In this document: piece after piece, positions 19,445 to 31,122 of the stretch
How the letters are laid out: each line of letters opens with the position of its first letter
Numbering within the stretch: position 1 is the first letter of the stretch
DNA from: Macrosoma leucophasiata
Lineage: Eukaryota > Arthropoda > Insecta > Lepidoptera > Hedylidae
Assembly: GCA_036365455.1 (NCBI GenBank)
Contig: JAWQUS010000002.1
Span: 620,001 to 684,000 of the forward strand
Direction: 5' to 3'
Length of the DNA stretch: 64,000 nt
Made by a program: the position numbers and the translations under genes
Notes under the pieces: model-generated
Seen by the model: only the letters and a program-made list of their open reading frames with translations
What the model was told of the DNA's origin: nothing
The model's database searches: none

Positions 19445-19530
19445 CACAGACTGTTACCGCCCGCCGCCTCGCGCTCCGCCTATATACTATACCGACGTCC
19501 CGCGTGTTTTTTCACGGGATAGCACGCGCC
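19445..19530 (-). promoter_or_regulatory. TATA promoter of first-exon unit 3
   Basis: TATATAGG at 19486-19479 and an ACAGTC initiator-like site about 33 bases downstream. At the E-box position the sequence is CACGCG (19523-19528) instead of CACGTG. Units 2 and 3 also share more upstream sequence (AAATTG and ACAGCTTTTTGAAAA blocks). Confidence 0.6.
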
Positions 19531-19744
19531 GGGAAAGCCGGAAAACTTCCAATTTGTTTTGCGATTCACTTCACTTTAATACCAGATGTCTTTTCACCAA
19601 ATTGAGAATGGTACAGCTTTTTGAAAAATTATATTCATAAGGGGGCAAATATTGTCTTCTCTACCTCTTATCATAGCAGAACTTTGCTTTCTCTCGGGAC
19701 GTTCTGAAATGCGTTCTTGTATCAATCAAATATAATAATATCAA

Positions 19745-19870
19745 ACAAGAGACCATGGAAACTGAAAAGCGACCGAAACGCCGGGTTAATCATTTTAGTT
19801 TTATATACGTGAGATAAATCCGAAAACTAGTTTTATTTCAATTAGTGTAGCTCGCGAAAACCAAAGAACA
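19745..19870 (+). repeat. R6 repeat
   Basis: AAGCGACCGAAACGCCGGG, then TTTTAGTTTTATATACGTGA and GTGTAGCTCGCGAAAACC, as in the R6 copies at 2397 and 12895. Confidence 0.5.
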
Positions 19871-20097
19871 ACTCTAACAAACAAACATCTATCTGACACA
19901 TACATTACGAAAGGACACAGAGGCAACAACGTCATTCAAGTTAATTATGCAAATGATCAGCAATACCTACAACTAACCTACATAGGTTGCAGGTCAGTTT
20001 GTGGCAGAGCATCAGATCCAGCGCTTGCCACTGATAGTGGCTTCTTTGCCTTCGCCAGTCGTCTTCGAAATAAAATAGGTTATCATTCAATTATATT

Positions 20098-20402
20098 AGC
20101 ACGGTCTTGTAATTTCCGCCACAGAGGCATATCAACCTCAGAAATGGCAAGAAACAATAATCCTTTATGCAAGGTGGCCTGGAAGAAATCGCTGCCTCAA
20201 TGATAAGGCCACCTGTACTTATTTTACTGTTGTCTGTTTTATGTAAATTGTCTCTGTACGATAAAAAATAGTATAAATAAACAATGGTGTACATTGAAAT
20301 ATCTGGTTTGTGTGAAGATGTCTGTAGGCTACAGTGTTCAATTCCCATCAATGTGAACTGTATGTTTTTTATGTGTGAAGTGCCAACTTCATGACATAAA
20401 AA
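20098..20402 (+). repeat. R1 repeat, interrupted
   Basis: 20098-20140 matches TGTAATTTCCGCCACAGAGG of R1. After unrelated sequence, 20285-20402 matches its 3' part (TCTGTAGGCTACAGTG to CATGACATAAAAAA). Possibly one copy with an insertion. Confidence 0.5.
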
Positions 20403-20619
20403 ACTTATTTTTGTTTTAATTCTGCGTAAATCAAAATGCAAAATGCGATGCGAAGACCTTGGAATGTTCCAGTTAAAGCCGGTGGTCATGTCGCTAAATG
20501 GTACCATGATATAATATCGCATAAATTAAATCTTCTATAATATACTAGCTATAGTCACGCAAGTCCCGCACCGTTTCTTCTAGAGTATCTAAATCATATC
20601 CGTGTCTAAAAAAAATGTA

Positions 20620-20885
20620 GCAAACAAGCATACATTTCACATTGATGGTAAGTAAATACTGTAGCATATAGACATCTACATTAAAACCAGAGATTTCAAT
20701 GTAGATGCGTTGCCATGCCTCTATGCTGGAAATTACGGGCCACAGATTACCAGCTGACCCCACAGATACACGATAGCGCTAAAAAAACATTTGGTAGTTT
20801 TCTATTGTGTTCCTGTTAAGAACATCAGGTAAATATGGTGGTGATTACGCCCTTGAGCTCTACCAATGAGTAAAACCTTCTGCGC
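20620..20885 (-). repeat. R1 repeat
   Basis: Minus-strand R1 from the A-rich end (AAAAAATGTAGCAAACAAGC) through GTAGATGCGTTGCCATGCCT to GAGCTCTACCAATGAG. Diverged with small gaps. Confidence 0.6.
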
Positions 20886-21189
20886 ATGTTTAATTTATTG
20901 AGTCCCATTCAATAAGTGGCCTATTACGATCAACCACTTACTACCAAACTCCAAGAAGCCCACTGTGGTAGGGGGGAGCTGATGATGCTATTTTTGGATT
21001 TACTTCAGCGTGTCAGCTTAACCCGTCAGCTCGCAAGAAAAATATGACATGACAATTTATTTCTAATTGTTCGTGAACTGATATCAGTCCAACTGCAGGT
21101 TAACTTATTTATTAACACAAAAAAATAGCTCCAGTGACGGAGCTCGCGAGCGTAGGCACCACCGCATTGTTGAATTAGAGCTTTCCAGG

Positions 21190-22269
21190 CACTCACATGA
21201 TACTGACTCACGAGACTTTACACGACAATTACTCCAAAAAGATCAAGAAATTAAGGCAATCTTTAATAAATATAAAGCATCACAAGTTCAACTATCTCAA
21301 CGTTTACAAGAGGCTAGTGAACTTGTTGACTTAGTCACATACAATGCAGAGAGATATGAATCATTGACTAAGAACAATTTAATTACTTGTTCTCGCTGTC
21401 CAAAAGCTTCTGTGCCTACATTCATTACTCCGAACACATCTGCAAATACTCAGATTGATGGCACATATAAAACATTGCTATTTTCAGATAAGTTGGGATC
21501 AGGTTTTGGATCCTTATTAAAGGATCATTTGACAAGCAATATAATTAATCATTGTTACCCTGACCAATCATATAAACAAATAACGTAACTTCACGCCTCT
21601 AATCCCCGAAGGGGTAGGCAGAGGTAAATGCATGCATACAATCATACATGCAAACACCCACGATTCGCCGGTTACGTTTTGGCCCATGTAACAGGTGGCG
21701 AACCTGTTGATAAACAAATAATTAATAAAATTAAGAATACAAAAATTGACAGTGATTCAACTTTAATAATAATGTTGGGAAATAGATCAGGTCTCAAAAA
21801 AAGGGACATTGTTGATGGTGTTGACACCTTATTCAATCTGCATGTTAAAAATATAATGGTTTGTGCATTTCCCTACTCAGAATCATTGACACAAAGGGAA
21901 AATAATTGTATTTATTATTTGAACAATGTAATTCATACATTGACTTGTCGTCATAGTGACAAATTATTGTATTTTGACACTAATAAGTTTATTAGTGGAT
22001 TTAAATTGACACGGGAAACTATGTATCTTCCCAAAAAATATAGGAAATTACTGGCTACGATGATAGCCTATAATATTAACAATGTTATATGTAATAAAGC
22101 AAATGCTATTAGTAGTTTAGAGAGTAACATGAGTGTTACCAATAATTTTATGAATGACGTAGAGTGTAATAGCATCCAACCCCTGATGACATCTGCCAAC
22201 ACCAAGGACTCTGAGTATTCTCTGGCACAGGGGGGTAATACAAACTGTACATCCAATTATTTAAACTAG
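21190..22269 (+). pseudogene. LINE ORF1, split by a SINE
   Basis: The frame from about 21205 (RDFTRQLLQKDQEI, coiled-coil-like) runs through LLFSDKLGSGFG to YKQI. It resumes after the SINE as INKIKNTKID, LIIMLGNRSG and ends at 22269. The GDSL-like FSD and GxxN-like LGNRSG positions suit the esterase domain found in CR1-type ORF1 proteins. Removing the 126-bp insertion and one target copy would leave the frame open. The true start is not certain because the 5' end is truncated. Confidence 0.7.
21584..21709 (-). mobile_element. SINE S1 3' part inserted in LINE ORF1
   Basis: The 126-bp S1 piece (CGTAACTTCACGCC to AACCTGTTG) is flanked by a 12-bp target duplication ATAAACAAATAA (21572-21583 and 21710-21721). 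This marks a retroposition event after the LINE had inserted, and gives the true end of S1. Confidence 0.85.
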
Positions 22270-22355
22270 ATTATAAGACAGAAGAAGTTACCAATATTGA
22301 ACATACTAATAAACCGGTATCTTCTGGCATTTGCACTTTTAATAAAGTCAACAGT

Positions 22356-23030
22356 TTGGTAGTATTACACCAAAATATTCAAGGGTTGCATTCCAAGTTA
22401 TTGGAATTAGAACTAGTTCTGGAGAAATTCCAGTATGACATTGTTTGTTTATCTGAACATTGGTTAAAAGAAAACCATATCTTGATTAATTATAAGAATT
22501 ATTCTGTTGTTAGTTGTTACAATCGAAAAGTTATACAACATGGTGGCACTTTAATTTTGATAAAAAACTCAATGAAATCCAGGGAACGTAAAGACATAGT
22601 TGAGTTATCGATTGAACATATTGTAGAAGTTTCTTGTGTTGAGCTGGATAAGCATATAATAGTGTGCGTTTATAGACCACCAAATTATCAGAATTTGAAT
22701 GTGTTTGAGTCCACTATGGAAGATTTGTTAAAAAAACTATGTTCAGGTAGAAAGTCTGTAATTGTATGCGGTGATTTTAACATTAATATTTCAGAAAATA
22801 ATTCAAACAGCAATAGATTACTGAATCTATTTAAATCATTCAACTTATGCAATGTTTTTTTGGAACCCACCCGAGTGAGTCCAACCTCGGCTACTTGTAT
22901 AGATAATATCTTTTGTGAATGTAAATATATATCTACAAATATTGTTAACTATTTGCCATCTGATCATAGCGGCCAGACAATTACTTTTGACGTAGATAAA
23001 CCTTCCAGCAAAATTGAAAAAAACACATAG
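22356..23030 (+). pseudogene. LINE ORF2, endonuclease part
   Basis: EEP-type endonuclease motifs: LHQNIQGLHSK, CLSEHWL, CVYRPPNYQN, VCGDFNIN and the final SDHSGQ. This domain nicks target DNA for target-primed reverse transcription. The frame stops at 23030 after KIEKNT because of one extra A in an A-run, compared with the minus-strand copy. Confidence 0.85.
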
Positions 23031-23112
23031 ACCAGTAACATCTGTTTGATTGAATAACTTCAATAATATTTTAAAAGAAAAATTATATATTTTCAAAATT
23101 TTGACATAAGTA

Positions 23113-25214
23113 GTGCAAATTATTTTTATGCACAATTTTTTGATACTATTAATACACATTTTAATAATATCTTTAAAATTAGAACAAGAACCGCAAAGTG
23201 TAAATTTAGTTTTTGTGACTGGGCAACTGATGGCATTCGAAGAAGTAGGGAACGATTATTTGAACTTTATGGTCTTAAAACTTATATGCAAAATCCAAAT
23301 TTTAACAAGTATGTCGCTACATATTTAAAAAATTTTAAAAGAGTTTGTAAAAACGCAAAGTTAATTTATATAAGCAATAAAATTAAAAATGCAAGACGAT
23401 AAAACGAAGGCGACCTGGAAAATAATAAATAGTGAAACAGGCAAAAACAAGCGGTCTGAAACTCGTGTCCTTTTGGAGACACCACAGGGTATTTTAGGCT
23501 CAGATTTAGACATTGCTACACACTTTGAAGATTACTTTGCTAATATTCCATTCAAAATTACGGCACCTTTAAACTCTTCTACTGGAATATCGATTGACAT
23601 TCTTAAAAGGAACGTAGAGCCTTGTCATATTAAATTAACATTTAGTCATATTAGTCCACAAACAATCATATCCACATTTAATCAGCTCAAAAACAAAGCT
23701 ACTGAAGATATTTATGGTATGTCTATTAAAGTGTGTAAATCGATTATTAGTACTGTAGCGCCTTATTTATCTTCAATTTTTAATTTATGTACTGAGCAGG
23801 GAATCTTTCCGGATTTATTAAAACTGAGCAAAGTCGTACCATTATTTAAATCAGGGGATAGTAAAGACCCGAATAATTATAGGCCGGTATCTGTTCTTCC
23901 CGTTATCAGTAAAGTTTTCGAGAAAGTGATACTTAATCAATTGCTGCAGCACTTTAATAAAAATAAGATCTTACACCACCAACAATTTGGTTTCACAAAA
24001 GGTTGTAATACAATTGATGCCGGTGTTGCTTTACTTAAACATATTTATGAAGCTTGGGAAGATTCGCAGGATGCTATAGGAATCTTTTGCGACCTCTCTA
24101 AAGAATTTGACTGCGTGGACCATAATACGTTAATGTGCAAACTTGAGCACTATGGCCTTGGATATAAAGCCCTTCAACTAATTAATCGTATCTAGAAAAC
24201 CGGGAACAGAAAATACAAGTTAACGGAGTAAAATCACCAGGCTCTAAAGTAGAAATGGGTGTACCACAGGGCTCGATATTAGGTCCATTTCTGTTTTTAG
24301 TATATATAAATGATTTGCTCCATTTGATGCCCATCAGTGAGCCTAAAACAATTTTATTTGCCGATGATACCTCGCTGGTCTTTAAAGTGAATAGAAAAGA
24401 ACCAAATTACGATACTATTAATAAAGCCATACAAGAAGTAAATAATTGGTTTACAGTAAATAATCTTGCATTAAATAGTAAAAAAACTAAATGTATTCGT
24501 TTTACTCTTCCAAATGTCAAAAGTAAAGAAGGGGAAATATTCTTCAACAATGATAAAACACAATTTGTTTGGGAAGCTGTCTTCTTGGGTATAACGCTTG
24601 ATTCAAAATTGCAATTGGGGTCCTCATATTAAACTGTTAGGAAAACGTCTAAGTTCTGCTGCTTATGCCGTCAGGAAGATTAGACAGTTAACGGATGTCG
24701 ACACTGCGAGACTCGTTTATTTCAGTTACTTTCACAGTGTCATGTCCTACGGTATTTTGTTGTGGGGTCGGGCAGCTGAAATTGATTCAATATTTATATT
24801 ACAAAAGAGAGCTATTAGAGCGATATATAACTTAAATAGTCGTGACTCCTTGAAATAATTATTCAAGGAAATAAATATAATGACGGTCCTTTGCCAATAT
24901 ATTTATGAAAATATATTGTATGCCAGGAAAAACTTGCACTTATTTAAGAAAATTAATGACATACATACTTATAATACCAGAAATAAAAATAAATTAGTAT
25001 TTTCAAGTTTTCGCCTATCGAAAACACATAAATGTTTTTAACATGTTGTATACAGTTTTAAAACAAAATTCCGTCCAACATTCTTGAACTTACAGATAAT
25101 AAATTCAAGTCATGTATTAAACGCACACTATGTAAAAATGCGTACTATAGACTCGATGACTATCTAAAGGATAGAGATGCCTGGACAAATGCTGGTCTAG
25201 CTCCACAAGACTAA
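23113..25214 (+). pseudogene. LINE ORF2, reverse transcriptase part, broken
   Basis: The RT domain is spread over the frames 23389-24195, 24255-24632 and 24598-24858. RT motifs are NNYRPVSVLPVISK, CDLSKEFDCVDHN, MGVPQGSILGPFLFL and FADDTSLVF (catalytic DD). One-base indels separate the pieces and an AAATAA stop follows RDSLK. The C-terminal region to AWTNAGLAPQD is readable to 25214. Confidence 0.85.
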
Positions 25215-25640
25215 ACAATAATTTTGTGAAATGAATGTGCATTGTACTTGATATTGTAAAACATAGTTATAAGTGTCATATTGTGAAAATATAATAGTTT
25301 TAAGGAACATATTTTGAAAAGACCCTACTGAGTTTTGTTTTGGCAGGTTTTTTCTCAGTAATGTGGGCTTTGGAACTCTGCCAGTGAATGACAAAGAATG
25401 TCCCATATTTTTTAGTTTAGTCTTATCTTGCCGTTTGTAAAAGAAACTATGGAAAATTCTGTTGATACCTATTTTTATCATTATGTATTTTTGGACTATT
25501 ATTTATTTTATTTTGTTTACTTTGACATATTAATCAACGTATCAGTTGTTATTCGCTTTAATTTTATATTTGTAATTTGACCTATCACAAGCAAATTCTA
25601 TTATTTCCAAGTGATTAAATGAATTTTTGAGTTTGAGTTT

Positions 25641-25866
25641 GCATTAACTAATATACTTGCCGCTAAATAGTAGTGTTCAGCACTATCGTGTTCCGGTCAT
25701 GTGGTTATGTACGGCCCTGTAATTTCCGGCACAGAGGCATAACACCTTAGGCCTCAGGAGTGGTAACGCATCTGCATTTTGACCTTGGTCTTTGTGTAAG
25801 TGTCTATAGGCTGCAGTCATCACTTATCTGCATGCTTGTTTGCCACGTCCATAACATAAAAAAAAA
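25641..25866 (+). repeat. R1 repeat, 5'-truncated
   Basis: Starts inside R1 (TATACTTGCCGCTAAATAGT) and runs to CATAACATAAAAAAA. It abuts the LINE 3' end. Confidence 0.7.
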
Positions 25867-26264
25867 CCTCGTTTCTTACGTCACGATCATTTTCTATCTT
25901 GCATGAGTTGCACGTGCCGTATCAATGACCCATGCATCGCCCTTAATGCAAAGGTTTGCCCTCAAATCAATCATACATAAATTATATATTATATATAAGG
26001 TCGGCGATGAAAATAAATTAAACATTCTTAATAATAAATAAGACATTCAATAACATTAATAACAATGAAATTAGGTCATCTCGGTATTGGAGATAAGTAA
26101 TAATATTATTTCTATATCATTCACTGGCAATCCGCGGAATTTTATACAGATTTCCTTTTTTTTTTCTCTATATAAATAAAAATTAAACCTCCACTCGGTC
26201 TACTTAAGTACTTTTGAGGCAGTTGCCTCCAGGCCACTACGTATACGCTATGTAAGTAAGACTT

Positions 26265-26545
26265 TACTGGTGGTAGAGCTCCAGTGATGGAGCTCGAAGA
26301 CGTAGGCACCATAACCTAATCTATCTACCGCCCAATGGTGGTGTTCAGCACTATCGTGTTCCGGTTAGATGGTAATGTATGGCCTGTAATAACTATCACA
26401 GAGGCAAAAGATCTTAGTCCTCAGGGGCGGCTACGCATCTGCACTTTGACCTCTGGTTATTGTGTCTAAGGGCTAAGTCGTCACTTAACATCCATGTAAA
26501 CTGCATGTTTGTTTGCCACCACGATCACGTAAAAAATAAAAAGAG
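26265..26545 (+). repeat. R1 repeat, full length
   Basis: CTGGTGGTAGAGCTCCAGTG through GGTGTTCAGCACTATCGTGT and CTGCACTTTGACCTCTGG to CACGTAAAAAATAAAAA. Confidence 0.8.
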
Positions 26546-27164
26546 CTTTTCGGATTTTCCCTAAGTCTCCTAGTAGAAGACGAACTTGAGAGGATATTTC
26601 TGGTTTTAGTCGAACACGTCAGTTGAAGATATGGTAAATAACTTGCACCCTGACGAGTCCCGCCGCCAAATCTAGGCTTTCTTTATAGAGTCGAACCTTT
26701 AGGGCTACCGCCACGAGCTTGCCTCACATGCAAATCGTGAGAATTTTGGATGTGAGCTTTGATTGGTTTAACAACCTTCCTGAGTATATAACATTCCCCA
26801 GTGATTTTTCACCTTTATGCCGATCACATCTTTTCGAAAAGGGCATGGTATCAACATCATGAGTCAAGGACGCATAAGATATTCTGAGAGGAAGTATAAT
26901 GAGTCTAAACAAGGCTCCTATACAAAATTTTGATGATTTGAAAGTGAAGTAAAATCGTAGCGCCCTTTTGAATATTTTAAGCGCTACCCTACATCTATAT
27001 CAATCCTTAGATTTGGTGGAGGTACCCTATAGGGAGCAAAATATTTCGCCCATCTTAAATAGATTTTTTGTTTGCATGTTCACACCCAGTAGCTTTTCAG
27101 ACAGGTCAACTATGTCGTAATACGTTACTTTTTATAACCATACAATATAATAAAACTGATAAAT

Positions 27165-27545
27165 AAACAGCGGGTAAGGCTAAGGGAAGCGCGCATGGCC
27201 CGGCGACTGGTGTAGATCATAAGCGATCTGCTCGGTTAAGCACTACGGGCGCGGTCGGGTAGTGTGATGCGTGGCTAGTGGCAAATTAAATGCGCGTTTC
27301 CTTGCTTCGGAGGGCACGTTAAGCCGTCGGTCCCGGTTGCTATCGATAGATAGCAGTCGGTAAACCTTGTCGGAGGCCTTATGGGCGGTTTGAAAACATC
27401 CGACAGCGGGTTGGCCACTAACCCACCCACCTCCACCAATCCGCATTGGAGCAGCGTGGTGGAGTAAGCTCCAGGCCATCCCCCAAAGGGGAGAGACTCG
27501 TGTCCAGCAGTGGGACGTATAATGGGTTGCCATTATTAAGGCTTA
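27165..27545 (+). repeat. R2 repeat, full length, ATT tail
   Basis: GCGCGCATGGCCCGGCGACT through TAAGCCGTCGGTCCCGGTTG, CATCCGACAGCGGGTTGGCC and CAGCAGTGGGACGTATAATG to TTGCCATTATT. The tail of ATT units is like that of LINE-driven SINEs or LINE 3' ends. The frames read across it are not genes. Confidence 0.8.
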
Positions 27546-27827
27546 GGACTTTGAGGGCACTGCGTAGCCTCTCAAGTGTCAACACATCCGGAGAAATAGG
27601 AATGAATGGAGCAAATTGGACCTCCTGCGGAATAAACCTATTTATAATATCCTTCATTAGCTAACAAATTAATAAACCGTGAATCTGTTAATTAATCATT
27701 TGCCCCAATCACGCCTCCCACCAGGTACCGTCTTCAAAATAACAAAAGCTTTTTGTGGTAGTGGAAAGAACCTAGAGCTTTAAATGTAGATGCGTTGCAA
27801 TTTCTTAGAGCAGACCATTGATTGAAT

Positions 27828-28197
27828 AAGTTTTTTTTATGTTATGGAAGTGGCAAACAAGCATGCAGTTCACATTGATGTTAAGTGATGACTGTAGCCT
27901 ATAGACGCCTGGTGGACTTGTGGTAGAGTTCCAGTGTAGGAGCTCGAGGACGTAGGCCCCACCGCATTACCTAATCAATCTGCCGCTAAATGGTAGTGTT
28001 CAGCACTATCGTGTTCCTGTTAGATGGTATGGCCCCGTAATAACTATCACAGAGACATAACAACTAAGGTCTCAGGGGTGGCAAAGCATCTGCATTTTGA
28101 CCTCTGATCTTTGTGTGGTTGTCTATAGGTAGCAATCATCACTTGACATCAATGAACTGCATGCTTGTTTGCCACCTATATTACATTAAAAAAGTCA
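27828..28197. repeat. R1 pair: minus 3' part then full plus copy
   Basis: 27828-27908 is the 3' part of R1 in minus orientation (TTATGGAAGTGGCAAACAAG to AGCCTATAGACGCC). It is joined directly to a plus-oriented R1 (27908-28197) from GTGGTAGAGTTCCAGTG to the A-rich end. Confidence 0.7.
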
Positions 28198-28704
28198 CCA
28201 GCTCTTAATTAATTTTTTCATAAAATGATAATGCTTTTTCATTCTCACATGTTTATCTTAACTATTATATCACTGCGAAACAGGATAAAAATTAAATAAA
28301 CAAACAGAGGGATCACGTGGCGAACAAGCTGCACGATCTGTTATCGATGCAATTAGTGACAATTTTGGGGTGAAGTTGCCAAAATAGTTTGTTTTGTTTG
28401 GTGACAATATCGATATCGCCGGTGCAGCGATAGCGCGGGGCTATCGCTGTAACCATACGGAATTGGCGGACGCGGGTTATCGGTGCATACATGTGCCGGC
28501 TTTGCGTTGCTATAGAACTTTTATCTCTGATTTTTTTTTTTCATAATTTTGAGTTTTGTAGGTATACTTAGTGTCGGAAATAAGGACAAAAGTGGTAAAT
28601 TTTCGCCTATTTTCTTGAATTAATTTAGAACTATTTAATTTTAAATCTTTTTAAAAGTGCCATTACAATACGTTTATTTCTCATTATGTGTCAAACCATG
28701 TACT

Positions 28705-28940
28705 CTTTACTGGTGGTAGAGCTCCAGTGACGGAGCTCGCGGGCGTAGGCACCACCGCATTACCTAATATACTTCCCGCTAAATGGTAGTGTTCAGCACT
28801 ATCGTGTTCCGGTCAGGTGGCATACCTATCACCTTAGGCCTAGAAGTGGTAACGAATCTGCATTTTGACCTCTGGTCTTTGTGTGGGTGACATCAATGTG
28901 AACTGCATGCTTGTTTGCCACTTTCATAACATGAAAAAAA
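28705..28940 (+). repeat. R1 repeat with internal deletion
   Basis: ACTGGTGGTAGAGCTCCAGT to CTTTCATAACATGAAAAAAA. It lacks the TGTAATTTCCGGCACAGAGG part. Confidence 0.75.
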
Positions 28941-29242
28941 ATGTACTTCGCAAAACTTGTTTTTGGATTAAGTTTAGTTTAGTTTAATAGCTAACAAACT
29001 CAATAGGAGCCTATTGAGTTTGTTCGGTAGCGAAATACTTCTCAGTAGTGACTGCACTTGGAATTTTGGTAAGTAAATAATTTTGATCTTGACGAATAAG
29101 TTTTTAAGCTATTGCATAGCTTCTATCGAGGGCCTTGTGCGCGGGGACCGAATTCAGAAATTCCGTAACGAAAAAACCTCACGCTATATGTATTGTAAAA
29201 TAATAAAAATATTTCAAACAATATTAACTTTTTTCTAAACTA

Positions 29243-29728
29243 ATATTATAAAGAGGTAATATTTTTTTGTCTGTTTGTTTGTTTGTTTGTATTGAATAGG
29301 CTAAATAACTACTGGACAGATTTTAAAAATTCTTTCACTATTCGAAAGCTACATTATCCACGGGTAACATAGGCTATATTTTATTTTGGAAAAAATAGGG
29401 TTTCGTAAGATATTTGGGTTTTTCAGACACAAGGTGTAAAAAATCAACCAGAAAAGTTACTTATTTTGCGTACGCTGCCTAAACTATAAAAGATATCGAG
29501 GAAGACTTTAGGCTATATCTGAGAGGAGAGGAGAGGAGAGGAGAGGAGAGGAGAGGAGAGGAGAGGAGAGGAGAGGAGAGGAGAGAAGAGGAGAGGATAG
29601 CAAAGAGATATATCCTGCATTTCATTATAAAATACGCTTACGCTCCTGCGAGTGTAAGCGTATTTTATTTTTAACCTTGGACACATTATTTCTTTGTGAG
29701 GCAATACGAAGTTTGCCGAGACAGCTAG
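29243..29728 (+). mobile_element. Longer Helitron-like element with satellite
   Basis: Ends GGCAATACGAAGTTTGCC (hairpin GGCAA/TTGCC), then CTAG at 29725-29728 followed by T. It contains the CTACTGGACAGATTTTAAAA region also seen, diverged, at 54295. The 5' end is uncertain. It carries the GGAGA array at 29521. Confidence 0.65.
29521..29600 (+). repeat. GGAGA pentamer microsatellite
   Basis: About 16 almost uninterrupted GAGAG/GGAGA units, with one AGAAG variant near 29585. Found inside the Helitron-like element. Confidence 0.9.
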
Positions 29729-30011
29729 TATTTAATAAAAGAAAAAAAATATTTTCTTATCGGTCACCACGCTCAAAAAGTGTAACTTGAATTAATATCA
29801 AAGAAAAAAAGAATTACTGCATAAATAAAATAAATAAATAATTATAATTGCATAAGTTGATACAAAATGCTATGCAATAGCTTTACCGCGGCAGTCCCCG
29901 AGTGCCACACGTCGATTTTTTTTTCTTCATATTAAGTTCATGTTAGGAAGTATTTGAACATTTTAATGATATTTTAACTAAGTATTATTCCAATTTTAAT
30001 TTACTATTACT

Positions 30012-30358
30012 AGGTGAAGCGCGCATGGCCCGGCGGCTGGTGTAGATCATAAGCGCTCTACTCGGTTAAGAACTACGGACGCGGTCGCGCGCATTATAGG
30101 TGTTTCCGTGCTTCGGAGGGCACGTTAAGCCGTCGGTCCCGGTTGCTATCGATAGATAGCAGTCGTTAAACCTCGTCGGAAGCCTTATGGGTGGTTTGAA
30201 AACATCCGACAGTGGGTTGGCCACTGACCTACCCACCTCCACCAATCCGCATTGGAGCAGCGTAGTGGAGTAAGCTCCAGTCCTCCCCCCAAAAAAGGGG
30301 AGACTCGTGCCCAGCAGTGGGACGTATAATGGGTTGCCATTATTATTATTATTACTAG
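30012..30358 (+). repeat. R2 repeat, ATT tail
   Basis: GAAGCGCGCATGGCCCGGCG to TTGCCATTATTATTATTATT. A stretch near GGTCGGGTGTGATG is missing relative to the copy at 27165. Confidence 0.8.
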
Positions 30359-30833
30359 GTATCTGTTTTTACATTAACTGTATCTAATAGTTATTTACTC
30401 TTGGTAATTTGTGATTTCTAGACATTTTGAAAGTATCTATAAAGATCTATTCGAAATAGCAATATTTTCTTTCTTTCATCCTTGATTTTCCTTCAACCCC
30501 TAGTGTTCCAAAAGTTAATTGATGACGATGACTTTTTTTTGTCAGGAGACCCTTGTCTGTCAACTTTATGACATATATATTAAGGTAATACTGAAGCTTA
30601 GAATGGCACCGATCACTGTCGACTGCATGATACAGTACTTGGTTTATCTAGAGTACTGGTGTCGGAGGTCGGGCGAAATGAATATAGCGATACGATGCAC
30701 CGAGCTTCAAGGTAGGTGATAATGCTGTATTTGGACGCCAGGGAAAATAAACAAGAGCTGTTAATCTTGATTGTTTTTTTTTTCTAAAGTGGAGGTGAAG
30801 AACTAGCTTAAAGGTCTGCAGGCAAAGGCACAT

Positions 30834-31085
30834 TTTTTCACATTGATGTTAAGTGATGACTGCAGCCTGTAGACACCCACACAAAGACCAAGGTCAAAAT
30901 GCAGATGCGTTACCACTACTGAGGCTTAAGGTGTTATGCCTCGGTGCCAGAAATTAGAAGGCCGTACATTACCACCTGACCGGAACACGATAGTGCTGAA
31001 CACTACCATTTAGCGGCAAGTATATTAGGTAATGTGGTGGTGCCTACGCCCGCGAGCTCCGTCATTGGAGCTCTACCACCATTAT
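30834..31085 (-). repeat. R1 repeat
   Basis: Minus orientation, from TTTCACATTGATGTTAAGTG to GGAGCTCTACCACC. Only the A-rich tail is altered. Confidence 0.78.
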
Positions 31086-31122
31086 ACCGACTCAACGCCA
31101 ATCCGATACCCTTCCAACTAAA

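Larger units (their letters stand above)
21168..25640 (+). mobile_element. CR1-type LINE, almost full length, inactive
   Basis: ORF1 with an SGNH-esterase-like region, then an exonuclease-endonuclease-phosphatase domain, then a reverse transcriptase, ending after a 3' UTR in TTTTGAGTTTGAGTTTGC, a short-unit repeat tail as in CR1/L2-type LINEs instead of poly(A). RT motifs (YRPVSVLPVISK, CDLSKEFDCVDHN, VPQGSILGP, FADDTS) fit that group better than Jockey. Compared with the minus-strand copy (37868-45982) it has several one-base shifts (near 23025, 23393, 24192 and 24613), an in-frame stop at about 24856 and a SINE in ORF1, so it cannot be active. The 5' end abuts an R1 fragment at about 21130-21167. 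Confidence 0.85.

Noticed and set aside
29521..29600. CRISPR-like array
   Set aside because: Plain pentamer microsatellite without spacers, in a eukaryotic genome.
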